A DNA stretch of 64,000 nt from a virus, in the IMG/VR virus record IMGVR_UViG_3300050821_005575, positions 1 through 64,000 of that record; one strand, written 5' to 3'. The notes below the pieces were generated by a model, which was not told where the DNA came from, ran no database searches, and saw only the letters and a program-made list of their open reading frames with translations. Every line of letters begins with the position of its first letter. Positions within the stretch are counted from its first letter, which is position 1. Made by a program: the position numbers and the translations under genes. Positions 15,642 through 23,628 of this stretch are shown here, piece by piece.

Positions 15642-17942
15642 CTACCCTCGCATCCAGTCGCCGACCTTCTGGCCGGGGCCCATGACCTTGATGATCGCCT
15701 TGCCGGACGGCGAGGCGAGGACCGGAACCGACTTCTTCCATTTGTGCCGGTACATGTGCGGGCCTTTCTTCGAGCCCTTCGGAGGACGGTACATGTCCTC
15801 CGGCGAGTCGCCGTAGTGCGTCATCGCGACGACAGCGTCGACCTTGTTCGGCGAGCCGAGCGGCAGATGCTTCCAGACGACGCAACGCGTGCCGCGGTCG
15901 GAGGCCTTCTGGAGCCGGGCCGCCTGCTGGCACTGCTTGATCAAATCTCGGTCGCCGATCCTGCGCGCGAGCTCCATCGCCTGCGCGACGGTCATCTTCG
16001 TGCCGGGTGTGGGGAGACGGAGCGTGCCTGGGTTCTGCAGCGCACGAGACGCCTCGGCGGAGACCTTCATGGAGGCCTTGTACGCCGCACGAGGACCGTA
16101 CATTCTCACGACCTCGGCCTTCCCCATCGCCTTACCGGCCATCGACGCGCGCGTCGGCCCCGGAACGAAGGTTCGACCGAACGATGTCGCCGCTCTTGCG
16201 GACTTCAGAATCCGACCGGATTCCTTGCGGTTCAACGGATTCGCCCCGACCGGCACGCCGAGCCTGCGCCTCCGCGTCGTCGTCCCGCCACGACGTCCGG
16301 CGTCCGTGTCGAGCCACTGTCGCTCGAGGGCGCGCTTCGCGGAGTCCGCCAGCGTGACCCATGGGAAGCGCGCATACTGCGCGGCGGTCGCCTCCGGGTA
16401 GCCGACGAAGCCGAGCAGCCAGAGGCGCTTCTGGCCGGACATCCGGTCCCACTGGACCGAGACCGGTGGATTCGCCATCAGGCCAATCGTCTGGAGGAGC
16501 GGGTTCGGAAGAACGTGTCCGTGCTTCGGATTCCTGCAGACCGGGTTTGAGCAGGGATTCTTCCGTAGCCCGAGCTCCATCTCGGCTGTCCGGTGGATGA
16601 TCTTATGGCCGACTCGCTTGTACGGCTGCTCGCCGAAGAGAGCGACCGCTGAACCCATGCCGACCGAGACTCCGGCGGCCTCGGCGGCGGCTTCGCGGTT
16701 GAATGGCTTCACGCGGCGCGAGATGTCCTGGTAGCGACGAGCGACGCGTGCGGCCTTGGCGACCTCGCCACGGTTCAGCGGGTTCATCCGAGACCGTCCG
16801 ATCCCGTACGCCTTCAGGAACTTCATCGCCTCGCCGCGTCCGTTCGCCGTGTAGACCGCGTTACCCTGGTGGTAGTCGGCGTACGGGCCGTGTCCGGACG
16901 CTTTGAAGAAGCGGTAGCGCGTCACGCCGTCGCCGGGCGCCCAGGTCGCGACAGACAGATTGAAGAGCGAGGCGGCGCGCTCCATCGCGTTCAGCTGACG
17001 CTTCGGATTGTTGAACGTGTAGATGTTCTTCCGGACACGACCTGGATTCTCGTGCGCCGAACGCGGCGGCGAGAGGTCGACCGTCGTGAAGGTCTCGTGC
17101 GGGTACTCGCGCATGACCTTCGGGACGTCGTAGACGGACTTCGCGTACAGCGGCTCGAAGGACCTGGACTTCGGGATCAGCTTGTACCGGTAGCCCTTCT
17201 CGAACATCCCCATGTCCATCTCGAACTCGGACGATGCGCCCTTGCGCGCGACGGTCGAGGACATCCCGCGGCTCGTCGGCCGGACGAGTAGGTGATCCCA
17301 GTTGCCGAGCTCAGCCTCTCCCTCGAAGGAGTCCCGGAATGTCCGGGCCGCCATCTCGCGCGTCGCCTTGTTGAATATCGTGTCGATCTTCGGCGGGAGC
17401 GAGCCGCGCTCGGAGCTCTGGACGAATTCGCGGATGTACTTCTTCGCGCCGGACTCCATCAGGTACATGAAGAGCTTGACGGCCTTTTCGCGGTCGTAGA
17501 CGCCCTTCCGGCGCTTCAGCATCAGGTTCTTCACGATCGGAACGTACTGCTGCCGGTGCAGGTCCGCGTCGTTCTCGATGTACAGCTCGAGTTCGCGCGC
17601 CGCGTCGGCGTTGGCCGGACCGGACGGAGGATTGTTGAAGGTGTAGATGTTCCGGCGAACCGTGCCGCGGGGATTCGAACGTGCCGAGCCGCGGGGATAG
17701 ATCTCCTCGGTGATACCCATCACGTACGCCATCGCCACCGAGATCTTCATGCCGACTCGAGCGCCCATGATGTCTAGGTAGATGAAGTAGATCCGACCGG
17801 TCTTATTGGCGAGCGCCTGACCACGCTCGGCGCACTTCCGGATCGCCTCCGCGCCGACGCCGGTCGCGCGCTTCGTGTAGACGACCTCTCCGGTCGTCTT
17901 GTCGACCAGGATGAAGGACGGCGGATTCTTCGCGGCTCTCAT
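15642..17942 (-). CDS. Large NP-motif multi-segment protein
   Basis: 766 aa. Thirteen Asn-Pro dipeptides, mostly preceded by Arg, Lys, Ser or Asn, punctuate the protein. Two blocks recur: RRNIYTFNNP and RKNIYTFNNP, each followed by an Ala/Glu-rich helix; and RMNPLNRGEVAKAAR matched by GANPLNRKESGRILKSAR. A Cys cluster (NPCSNPVCRNPKHGHVLPNP) lies near residue 480. The repeated segment plan suggests a polyprotein-like or multi-domain particle protein. No catalytic motif recognised. Confidence 0.65.
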   Translation of the reverse strand: MRAAKNPPSFILVDKTTGEVVYTKRATGVGAEAIRKCAERGQALANKTGRIYFIYLDIMGARVGMKISVAMAYVMGITEEIYPRGSARSNPRGTVRRNIYTFNNPPSGPANADAARELELYIENDADLHRQQYVPIVKNLMLKRRKGVYDREKAVKLFMYLMESGAKKYIREFVQSSERGSLPPKIDTIFNKATREMAARTFRDSFEGEAELGNWDHLLVRPTSRGMSSTVARKGASSEFEMDMGMFEKGYRYKLIPKSRSFEPLYAKSVYDVPKVMREYPHETFTTVDLSPPRSAHENPGRVRKNIYTFNNPKRQLNAMERAASLFNLSVATWAPGDGVTRYRFFKASGHGPYADYHQGNAVYTANGRGEAMKFLKAYGIGRSRMNPLNRGEVAKAARVARRYQDISRRVKPFNREAAAEAAGVSVGMGSAVALFGEQPYKRVGHKIIHRTAEMELGLRKNPCSNPVCRNPKHGHVLPNPLLQTIGLMANPPVSVQWDRMSGQKRLWLLGFVGYPEATAAQYARFPWVTLADSAKRALERQWLDTDAGRRGGTTTRRRRLGVPVGANPLNRKESGRILKSARAATSFGRTFVPGPTRASMAGKAMGKAEVVRMYGPRAAYKASMKVSAEASRALQNPGTLRLPTPGTKMTVAQAMELARRIGDRDLIKQCQQAARLQKASDRGTRCVVWKHLPLGSPNKVDAVVAMTHYGDSPEDMYRPPKGSKKGPHMYRHKWKKSVPVLASPSGKAIIKVMGPGQKVGDWMRG

Positions 17943-18205
17943 CGGCGCCTCCGCATCGAGACATGCGTCCGAGGGACCGGATTCCGACGGACGGCTGACG
18001 CAGCGCGCGTCTCGCGCCGGGAGAACCAGACGCCGATCATGGCTGAGACCGCGGCGCCTGCGACCATGCCGACGACGACCATCGGCAGGACGTCGTTGAC
18101 GAGCATGTTCTCGATGACCGGCGCCATCGACGCCGTCGCCGCGTCGGTGATCGACGTGGTCACGTCGCCGAGGCCGGGTCTCCGGATGTAGGTGATCTGG
18201 CTCAT
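17939..18205 (-). CDS. Small membrane protein with YIRRPGLG motif and Arg tail
   Basis: 88 aa. It starts MSQITYIRRPGLGDV, matching the start of the 433-aa protein at 3280-4581. One transmembrane helix (VLPMVVVGMVAGAAVSAMIGVW) is followed by a basic tail with RRNP and a terminal RRRR. Overlaps the downstream gene by 4 nt. Likely a particle membrane protein; no family. Confidence 0.7.
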   Translation of the reverse strand: MSQITYIRRPGLGDVTTSITDAATASMAPVIENMLVNDVLPMVVVGMVAGAAVSAMIGVWFSRRETRAASAVRRNPVPRTHVSMRRRR

Positions 18206-18214
18206 TCTCGTTGA

Positions 18215-19855
18215 CTAGCGGCTACGGCGCCGACCGGCCGTGCCGGGGCGCTGCTTGTGCATGACGTAATAGGTCCCGGCGCCGATGATCCCGAAGAAGG
18301 CCAGCGTGACCGGGTTCAGGTACCAGGGGACGGTTCCGGGCGCGAGAACCGTCTTCCCGGCGAGCTTGTTCGTCGCGGCGATGACGGACTGCATGAGCGA
18401 GGACTGCATCGCGGCGGGCGCGATCGTCCCCGCCGCCGTGAAGGCCGAGGCGATCGAGGTCCAGACCGAGCCGCCCGCGGAGGCCGCGGCGGCGGCAGTC
18501 GGCGAGGAGGAGGCCGCGGGCGTCGGGACAGGCGCGAGCTGGTTCGACGTGACCGCGGTCGACATGATCGAGGCCGAGGACGCGGCGGGCGCCGGAGCGG
18601 GCGCAGGAGCCGCGGCCGGGATTGACGTGACGATGTCCGGCGTCGGCGACGTGCCCGAGGAGTCCGGCGAGAGCGAGGTCACCAGACCCGGGTCGCTCGT
18701 CGTGTCCTGGCCCATGCCCTCCATGACCCCAAACGGGATCCGGCGGGGTGAGACCATGACGTTACGGCGTCTGACCATCATCGGCTGTCCCATGTTCGTC
18801 CTCACTTGTCTCTCGGGTGACTCGGCGGCCTTGACCTTCACGTACGCGCCCGTCCGGACGTACCGGACGGAGTCCTGGCCCATCTGCCCGTTCCAGCGCG
18901 AGCCGGGCGGGTAGAACTGGCTCGTGATCTTGTAGCGGGGATTGACGTCCTGGGTCTGGTAGTAGGGGTTCCCGTGGTCGTTCGTCGGGTAGCCCGCGAT
19001 CGACTCGATCCGCTCGGACGGGTTAACCAGCGGCGCGGCCTTCAGGAGGTGCATGTCCGGATTGAGGTCGGCGTCTGGGATCTGCGTCTCGTGCGGCGGG
19101 AGGAGCTGTAGGTCGTCGAAGTTGCCGGGCGGGATCAGGCCGGGCCCGGCGCCGAAGTCCTTCGGGATCCCGTAGGCGATGTAGTCCTGAGGATAGGCCG
19201 TGTCGATGGGCGCGGTCGGCGAGGCCTGATTGTCGCCGAAACCGCTCAGACCTCTATTGATGGCGGCCATGTCGGCTCCCTTCAGGACGCTCTCGATCGG
19301 CTGCTCCGGCCAGCGGGCCAGCATGTTCGGCGCGACCGGCGGACGCCAGCCCGAGTAGGCGCCGGGCGTCGACGAGTCGAGCGGGTACCAGTTGCCGTCG
19401 ACAAGGAGCGACGTCCAGACGTGCGAGAACTCGTCCGGCCGGGACGCGTCGACCTTCGCGGTCTCGAAGGCGTACTGGAAGCCCAGGATGCCGCCCAGCG
19501 TCGCGGTCATGATCGCGAAGGTGTCGCAGTCCCCGGTGAAGAGTCCCGGACCGTTGTAGGTCCCGGCCTGCTTCGCCTGGATGACCGGACGCATCGCCTC
19601 GATCGGATGCTCCAGACCCTCGACCTGGAAGGCATCGGACTTGAAGATCCCGTGAGCCTTACACCAGTTGAAGATCGCGTCGGCCGTCGCCGTGGTCTTC
19701 CCGCGGACGTCCCCGGAGACGGACATCCGGATCCAGGTCGCGATCTTCTGGAGCGTCGGGTCGAGCTTCCCCTGCGCGACCAGGGTGTGCATCTTGTCGA
19801 TCGTGGTCGACGTGCCGGACACGCCTCGGTCGAGGTTCTCGACGGTCGAGCTCAT
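18215..19855 (-). CDS. Transglutaminase-fold protein with C-terminal membrane anchor
   Basis: 546 aa; AGGAG lies 7 nt before ATG. A transglutaminase-like triad is readable: Cys110 in TGDCDTFAIMTATLGG, His145 in FSHVWTSLLVDG and Asp160 in WYPLDSSTPG. Such domains act as cysteine peptidases or crosslinkers. The middle is soluble; an Ala/Pro/Ser linker (residues 400-490) leads to GTVPWYLNPVTLAFFGIIGAG, a transmembrane helix with a basic tail (RRRSR). The tail plan copies the 323-aa protein at 1708. Possible roles are particle maturation, crosslinking or envelope entry. Confidence 0.7.
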   Translation of the reverse strand: MSSTVENLDRGVSGTSTTIDKMHTLVAQGKLDPTLQKIATWIRMSVSGDVRGKTTATADAIFNWCKAHGIFKSDAFQVEGLEHPIEAMRPVIQAKQAGTYNGPGLFTGDCDTFAIMTATLGGILGFQYAFETAKVDASRPDEFSHVWTSLLVDGNWYPLDSSTPGAYSGWRPPVAPNMLARWPEQPIESVLKGADMAAINRGLSGFGDNQASPTAPIDTAYPQDYIAYGIPKDFGAGPGLIPPGNFDDLQLLPPHETQIPDADLNPDMHLLKAAPLVNPSERIESIAGYPTNDHGNPYYQTQDVNPRYKITSQFYPPGSRWNGQMGQDSVRYVRTGAYVKVKAAESPERQVRTNMGQPMMVRRRNVMVSPRRIPFGVMEGMGQDTTSDPGLVTSLSPDSSGTSPTPDIVTSIPAAAPAPAPAPAASSASIMSTAVTSNQLAPVPTPAASSSPTAAAAASAGGSVWTSIASAFTAAGTIAPAAMQSSLMQSVIAATNKLAGKTVLAPGTVPWYLNPVTLAFFGIIGAGTYYVMHKQRPGTAGRRRSR

Positions 19856-19880
19856 CGAGAACTCCTGGAGGTAATGGGGA

Positions 19881-19910
19881 GAGGGCTCCGGACGGGTGTC
19901 CGGAGCCCTC
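19881..19910 (-). terminator. Strong 13-bp GC hairpin, possible terminator
   Basis: GAGGGCTCCGGAC and GTCCGGAGCCCTC pair perfectly around GGGT, upstream of the transglutaminase-like gene. No T-run on either strand, so it may be a stability or attenuation element instead. The rest of 19911-20023 shows only a small CCTGGA/TCCAGG hairpin and no gene. Confidence 0.4.
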
Positions 19911-19999
19911 CGGAAGAAGGAAGAGCTAAGGAGGAGGTCAGGTCACGTTCGGCGGAACCGGGCGAACAGCGCATTGCGCTCCCTGGATTTCTCCAGGCT

Positions 20000-20024
20000 G
20001 TCCACCCAGTACGGGCGATCCACC
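20000..20024 (-). repeat. 25-bp intergenic direct repeat, copy 1
   Basis: Minus strand reads GG(T)GGATCGC(C)CGTACTGGG(T)GGAC. It matches 20247-20271 at 22 of 25 positions. It lies immediately after the stop of the Com-like zinc protein. Role unknown. Confidence 0.6.
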
Positions 20025-20200
20025 TACTTCTTCGTCGCGAGCACGGTCACGGTCGGTTTACCGGCGCGGACCTCGATGAGCAGCTGCGCGGCACACCTCT
20101 TGTTTCCGCACTTGGCTTCGAGGCTCCCCTCGATCCGCTGCCGCATCAGCCAGTTTCCGCAGGCCGGACACCGCAGGTCATTCCCCGTGCTCTCAGGCAT
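20024..20200 (-). CDS. Com-like zinc ribbon protein
   Basis: 58 aa. The arrangement LRCPACGNWLM, a helix, then AKCGNKRCAAQLLIEVRAG gives two Cys pairs like the phage Mu Com translational regulator family, which binds RNA or DNA through a treble-clef zinc site. It is bracketed by a terminator upstream and repeats on both sides. Regulatory role is inferred from the family only. Confidence 0.65.
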   Translation of the reverse strand: MPESTGNDLRCPACGNWLMRQRIEGSLEAKCGNKRCAAQLLIEVRAGKPTVTVLATKK

Positions 20201-20216
20201 CTTTTCGTTCTTTACG

Positions 20217-20246
20217 AAAAAAGCCGCGACGTTTCCGCCGCGGCTT
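20217..20246 (-). terminator. Rho-independent terminator (leftward)
   Basis: On the minus strand AAGCCGCG and CGCGGCTT pair (8 bp, 10-nt loop) and run straight into TTTTTT. This is the clearest classical terminator in the window. It ends transcripts of the first late genes before the Com-like gene, so genes further left must be read through or restarted. Confidence 0.75.
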
Positions 20247-20271
20247 GTCCGCCCAGTACGAGCGATCCGCC
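20247..20271 (-). repeat. 25-bp intergenic direct repeat, copy 2
   Basis: Near-identical to 20000-20024. It lies just upstream of the terminator stem on the minus strand. The surrounding 20272-20327 holds no gene. A TTGACA at 20315-20310 (minus) has no good -10 partner. Confidence 0.6.
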
Positions 20272-20327
20272 GAATCTCTACGTGACAGTTTGCGACGAGC
20301 TGGATTGTTTGTCAAGCGAAATCCGAA

Positions 20328-20474
20328 TCAGAGAATCTCGAGGACACGCCGACAGCGTTTACAGACGACGCACCAGCGCGTCCGACCCCAGAGCGCGGCA
20401 ATATTCTCGACAGCGGGATCGTGTCCGCGAAGGATCAAGCAGGCCGTCTGACGGAGCCACCGCAGGAAGCGCAC
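20328..20474 (-). CDS. Small basic CxxC protein
   Basis: 48 aa from GTG 20474, one base after the upstream stop (TGA-C-GTG). It has an amphipathic basic N-terminus (MRFLRWLRQTACLILRGHD) and WCVVCKRCRRVLEIL, with Cys spacing CxxCxxC. Small phage proteins with GHD and CxxC motifs are common and usually uncharacterised. Confidence 0.55.
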   Translation of the reverse strand: MRFLRWLRQTACLILRGHDPAVENIAALWGRTRWCVVCKRCRRVLEIL

Positions 20475-20475
20475 G

Positions 20476-20790
20476 TCACTTCTTTGTCCGCGCGCCGCTG
20501 AACAGCGCGGAAAACGCCGACTGGAGTCCGCCAGATTTGATGATGATCCGGAGATCCTCGCGCAGGCCGCGGATCTCGTCGATCAGCTCGTCGGTCACGT
20601 CGCGCATCCCGTCCTTCGGCATCATGACGGTCTCGGCGACGCCGGAGGCGACGTCGATCAGGCCGTTCATGACCTCGATCTGCTTCTTCGCGACCGCGGA
20701 GAGGTTCGCCGTCGCGAGGGCGATGTCCTCGAAGGACTTGATGAACTGCGCCCGCTGCTGGCGGATCTGCGCTTCGTCGTCCGGCGGCAT
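20476..20790 (-). CDS. Small helical late protein
   Basis: 104 aa, almost all predicted helix with Gln/Ala-rich N-terminus and EIRGLREDLRIIIKS heptads. Preceded by the CGTGTACACG element and GGGGA. It follows two other helical genes at the head of the late block. Possible chaperone or scaffold-type protein; no family. Confidence 0.65.
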   Translation of the reverse strand: MPPDDEAQIRQQRAQFIKSFEDIALATANLSAVAKKQIEVMNGLIDVASGVAETVMMPKDGMRDVTDELIDEIRGLREDLRIIIKSGGLQSAFSALFSGARTKK

Positions 20791-20804
20791 GTCGTCGAAG
20801 TCCC

Positions 20805-20814
20805 CGTGTACACG
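20805..20814 (-). promoter_or_regulatory. CGTGTACACG intercistronic palindrome (minus-strand copy)
   Basis: Perfect 10-bp palindrome, extended to 12 bp by flanking C and G. It begins 1 nt after the stop of one gene and precedes the Shine-Dalgarno of the next. Same placement as the copies at 31761, 42061, 57288 and 61813. Confidence 0.6.
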
Positions 20815-20815
20815 G

Positions 20816-21121
20816 TCAGACGGACTTGTTCCTCTTCCGGACCTCGTCGAGGACGAGGTCGATCGACTCGACCATCTTGTCGACTTCCTTCGGTGAGGTC
20901 CGTTCGAGGATCTGTGCGACGCCGGTGATCTGCTTCAGGAACTCCATGCCGACCGGGATCCCGTTCGAGATCAGGAGCTCCTTCGTCTCGGACTCGCTCA
21001 GGCCGTTCCGCTTCGCGGACTCAATAACTGCCCGCTCTCCGAGGATGAAGGACTGCCTGAAGAGGTCCTGGATCTGATCCAGGATGACCTCCTGGGACGT
21101 CTTGTTCTCGAGATGCTCCAT
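20816..21121 (-). CDS. Small helical late protein
   Basis: 101 aa; ATG overlaps the upstream stop (TAATG). Helical throughout, with ESETKELLISNGIPVG suggesting a short helix-turn-helix-like or coiled segment, and a charged C-terminus (VLDEVRKRNKSV). It lies between the large coiled-coil gene and another small helical gene. No family. Confidence 0.65.
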   Translation of the reverse strand: MEHLENKTSQEVILDQIQDLFRQSFILGERAVIESAKRNGLSESETKELLISNGIPVGMEFLKQITGVAQILERTSPKEVDKMVESIDLVLDEVRKRNKSV

Positions 21122-23184
21122 TACTTTCCACCCTTCGCTTTCTCTTTGATCCACTCGGCCTGGACGGTCTTGATGAGCCGCCGCAGGAAGCTCGCGACGG
21201 CCTCGTCCTCACCTGCCTTCTTGATCTCGTCTACCTGCGCGCGGTCACCGCCGGACTCCATCAGGAGCGCCTCGAGCTGCGGACCGGAGTCAATCGCCTC
21301 GAGCCGGTCGAGCAGCTCGTCGTCGAGGAACTCGATCGCATCGGCGGCGACGTAGGACTCGACGTGCTTGTTCTCGGCGGCCTGCTGCGGGAATCCCTGC
21401 CGGATCTCCGAGCGGATCCCGTGCAGGACGAAGTCGACGGCGAACTTCCGGTCGTACTTCATCTCGCCGGGGTGGACCGGGAACGGGATCTTCAGGGTCG
21501 CACCGCCCTCGCCGAGCATCGGGAAGACTCCGTGCTTCACATCACCTCCTTCGCCGGGTGCCGCCTCTGCGGGCGCCACCGGCTGCGTCTTTTTCGTCAG
21601 GTCGGTCGGCTGGATCGCGATCTGCTTGACGGTGCCGCCTGAGCTCCGCTGCTCCGAGACGACTTTCGTCCCGGCGTGACGGGGCGGGACGGCGATCTTG
21701 CCCTTCGGGACCTGCATCGCGATCAGCCGTCCGCTCGCGTCGGGCGTCAGCTGGATCCCCTGCGCCATCAGGTCGTCGTGGACCTTCTTCGCGACGGCCT
21801 GGGCGGCCTCGGCGTGGATCTGCTGCTCGCGCTCCTTCGAGACGACGCCGCCCGGCTCCTTCTTCATCTGCGTCTCGACGAGCGACTTCAGGATCGGCGC
21901 GAACTCTTTGACGGCGAGCTTCGCGACGTCCTCGTACTCGGAGCCGCTCTCGCCGCCTTCCTTCCCGCCACCTCCGGCCATCAGATTGTCGAAGGACATG
22001 TCGATCAGGCGGCCCTCGAGCTCGGACAGGCGGGTGCCCTTACCCTCCCCGGCGCCCGTGATCGCCTTCAGCTTCTCAGCGCGGTTCAGGAACGTGTCGA
22101 GCTCGTCGCCGGACGAACGGACCGGCGCCGCAGCCTTCGTCGTCAGAGCGGTCATGAGCGTGGAGATCTGCGTCGCGTCGCTGTCCATCTTCTTCGTCAG
22201 GAACTTCATCACGTCGGACTCGCCGGACGACGCGGGCTTCGCGGTCGCAAGCGCAGCGATCGACTGCGCGAGCGATGTGATCGAGGTCTCTAGCTTGTCG
22301 AAACGGTCGTTGACCTTCTTCTCGGCGAGCTGTGCGGCGAGCTGGGCATTCTGCTCGCGGAGCTTCTTGACCTCGTCAGACTCGCCGACCGGCAGCGCGG
22401 GCGCGGGCGGCTTGTTCCCGCCCTCCATGTCCCGGACCTGGGACTCGAGTTCCTCGATCTCCTTCTTGACGCGGGCACGCTCGAGGCGACGCTCGAGGTC
22501 CTGACGGAGTTTGATGAGCGGATCCGTCTCGCGCATCGTCGGGTCGCTGGCGGAGGTCGGAATCATCGTCCGGGGGTCCTGCTGCGCGGCCTGCTGCTGC
22601 GCGGCGGTCGGCGCGTCCTCGAAGAACGGCTCCGCATCGACCTCGGGATGCTCGATCGTGAAGAAGCCGAGCATCTTCTCCTCGCCGTTCGTCGTCGCCG
22701 GGTGGATCGTACACTTGTACTTCTTCCCGCCGTGCCGGTCGAAGACGTCGTTCTCGATCTCCTCGCGCGTCGTCGGACACTGGTAGCGATCCGGAAGCTT
22801 GATCGCGCAGCGACGGCGCGTCCCGTCGGCCATCTCGACGGACTTCGGAAACTGCCGCTGGACGACGACCATGTTCCTGCCGTCGGCGAGCAACGCGTCG
22901 GTGTCGTCCGGAGGCTCGACGTCGGACGCCGGGGTCGCGACGGGGGCGGGCTTCGTCGTGTCTCCGCCGAAACGCTTCGCGGCGGCCCGGGCGGACTTGT
23001 CAGAACCTTTGATGGTCAGCTGGACCTGCGCGGGCTCGTCGGCAGGACTCTCCGGAGCGTCCGGGATCGGCTCGGTCTCCGTCAGGACCGTCCCGGCGCC
23101 GGATCCGAGCGCGGGATCCTCTGGGACGTCACCGCCGTTACTTGACAGGTCGGACGGACGACTCTTTGAGGGCTTTCGCGACAT
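21121..23184 (-). CDS. Large coiled-coil protein, candidate scaffold
   Basis: 687 aa from ATG 23184, which has GGAGG upstream. Residues 1-70 are acidic and Pro-rich; residues 100-180 contain a Cys/His region (RRCAIKLPDRYQCPTT, KKYKCTIHPATT) that may bind zinc. Residues 215-310 are a long coiled coil (LRQDLERRLERARVKKEIEE). The C-terminal third holds a compact domain (IRSEIRQGFPQQAAENKHVE, then a Leu/Glu-rich end). As nearly the first gene of the late block it could be a scaffold or internal protein. Confidence 0.65.
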   Translation of the reverse strand: MSRKPSKSRPSDLSSNGGDVPEDPALGSGAGTVLTETEPIPDAPESPADEPAQVQLTIKGSDKSARAAAKRFGGDTTKPAPVATPASDVEPPDDTDALLADGRNMVVVQRQFPKSVEMADGTRRRCAIKLPDRYQCPTTREEIENDVFDRHGGKKYKCTIHPATTNGEEKMLGFFTIEHPEVDAEPFFEDAPTAAQQQAAQQDPRTMIPTSASDPTMRETDPLIKLRQDLERRLERARVKKEIEELESQVRDMEGGNKPPAPALPVGESDEVKKLREQNAQLAAQLAEKKVNDRFDKLETSITSLAQSIAALATAKPASSGESDVMKFLTKKMDSDATQISTLMTALTTKAAAPVRSSGDELDTFLNRAEKLKAITGAGEGKGTRLSELEGRLIDMSFDNLMAGGGGKEGGESGSEYEDVAKLAVKEFAPILKSLVETQMKKEPGGVVSKEREQQIHAEAAQAVAKKVHDDLMAQGIQLTPDASGRLIAMQVPKGKIAVPPRHAGTKVVSEQRSSGGTVKQIAIQPTDLTKKTQPVAPAEAAPGEGGDVKHGVFPMLGEGGATLKIPFPVHPGEMKYDRKFAVDFVLHGIRSEIRQGFPQQAAENKHVESYVAADAIEFLDDELLDRLEAIDSGPQLEALLMESGGDRAQVDEIKKAGEDEAVASFLRRLIKTVQAEWIKEKAKGGK

Positions 23185-23380
23185 TCCAGGCCTCCAGAAT
23201 TTGCGGATGACTGATGAACCCCTTGAAGAGGTGCATCGGACAGTAGATGTGGACGGATCCGTTGACGGCGAGGGTCGCATTGCAGTGGTGCGCGTCGACC
23301 TGTTTCGACCCGAAGAGCTGGCCCGTGAGGGGACAGAGCACCTTCACCTGAGGTAGGAGCACTCTTCCGGGCTTCGTCAT
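23138..23380 (-). CDS. Small Cys/His protein, first gene of the leftward operon
   Basis: 80 aa. Contains CPLTGQLFGSKQVDAHHC and HIYCPMHLFKGF, a Cys/His set that could hold zinc. The ATG falls at the predicted transcription start of the leftward promoter and has no Shine-Dalgarno, so translation may be leaderless. Overlaps the next gene by 46 nt. Confidence 0.65.
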   Translation of the reverse strand: MTKPGRVLLPQVKVLCPLTGQLFGSKQVDAHHCNATLAVNGSVHIYCPMHLFKGFISHPQILEAWNVAKALKESSVRPVK

Positions 23381-23386
23381 GCCCTA

Positions 23387-23415
23387 TTTATATATAGCCT
23401 GGATCGTCGGGTCAA
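23387..23415 (-). promoter_or_regulatory. Leftward sigma70-type promoter of the late arm
   Basis: Minus strand TTGACC (23415-23410), 17-nt spacer, TATAAA (23392-23387). The predicted start is at or beside the ATG at 23380. It is back-to-back with the rightward promoter at 23441. Confidence 0.65.
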
Positions 23416-23440
23416 TCGTTTTCGGAATCCGATTTTCCAC

Positions 23441-23468
23441 TTGACAGGCCAACCCAGCGTGCTATACT
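23441..23468 (+). promoter_or_regulatory. Rightward sigma70-type promoter of the early arm
   Basis: TTGACA (23441-23446), 16-nt spacer, TATACT (23463-23468). The predicted start is about 23475, exactly the first base of the structured leader RNA. Confidence 0.75.
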
Positions 23469-23474
23469 CATTCC

Positions 23475-23609
23475 GTGGGCGCCAGACGACACAGCATAGA
23501 GTCCCTGAATCATCGCGGCCGGGGTATTGGTCTGTCCGCATCCGGCTCTGGTGCCCACACATCACGCGCCGGTATGTGCGCGGATGGACTACGGGCCGCG
23601 ATGATTCAG
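23475..23609 (+). ncRNA. Structured leader RNA, pseudoknot type, copy 1
   Basis: Helix A is GTGGGCGCCAG (23475-23485) with CTGGTGCCCAC (23548-23558), 11 bp with one wobble. Helix B is CTGAATCATCGCGGCC (23505-23520) with its exact complement at 23594-23609, 16 bp. Inside B lie a 10-bp stem with two wobbles (23530-23539/23580-23589) and CCGGC/GCCGG (23542-23546/23568-23572), whose loop carries the 3' arm of A. Order A-B-A'-B' is a pseudoknot. RNA copy 2 at 53458 has the same order and shared patches (GAGTCC, TGTCC-AT, CACG, ATGG-ACT). It starts at the predicted +1 of the promoter. Confidence 0.7.
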
Positions 23610-23628
23610 CGGCTCTAGGCACACTCCG

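Noticed and set aside
23475-23609. HDV-type self-cleaving ribozyme
   Set aside because: The helix order is similar, but helix A is 11 bp rather than 7 and the expected small inner helices and catalytic joiner are not recognisable. Kept as an unclassified RNA.
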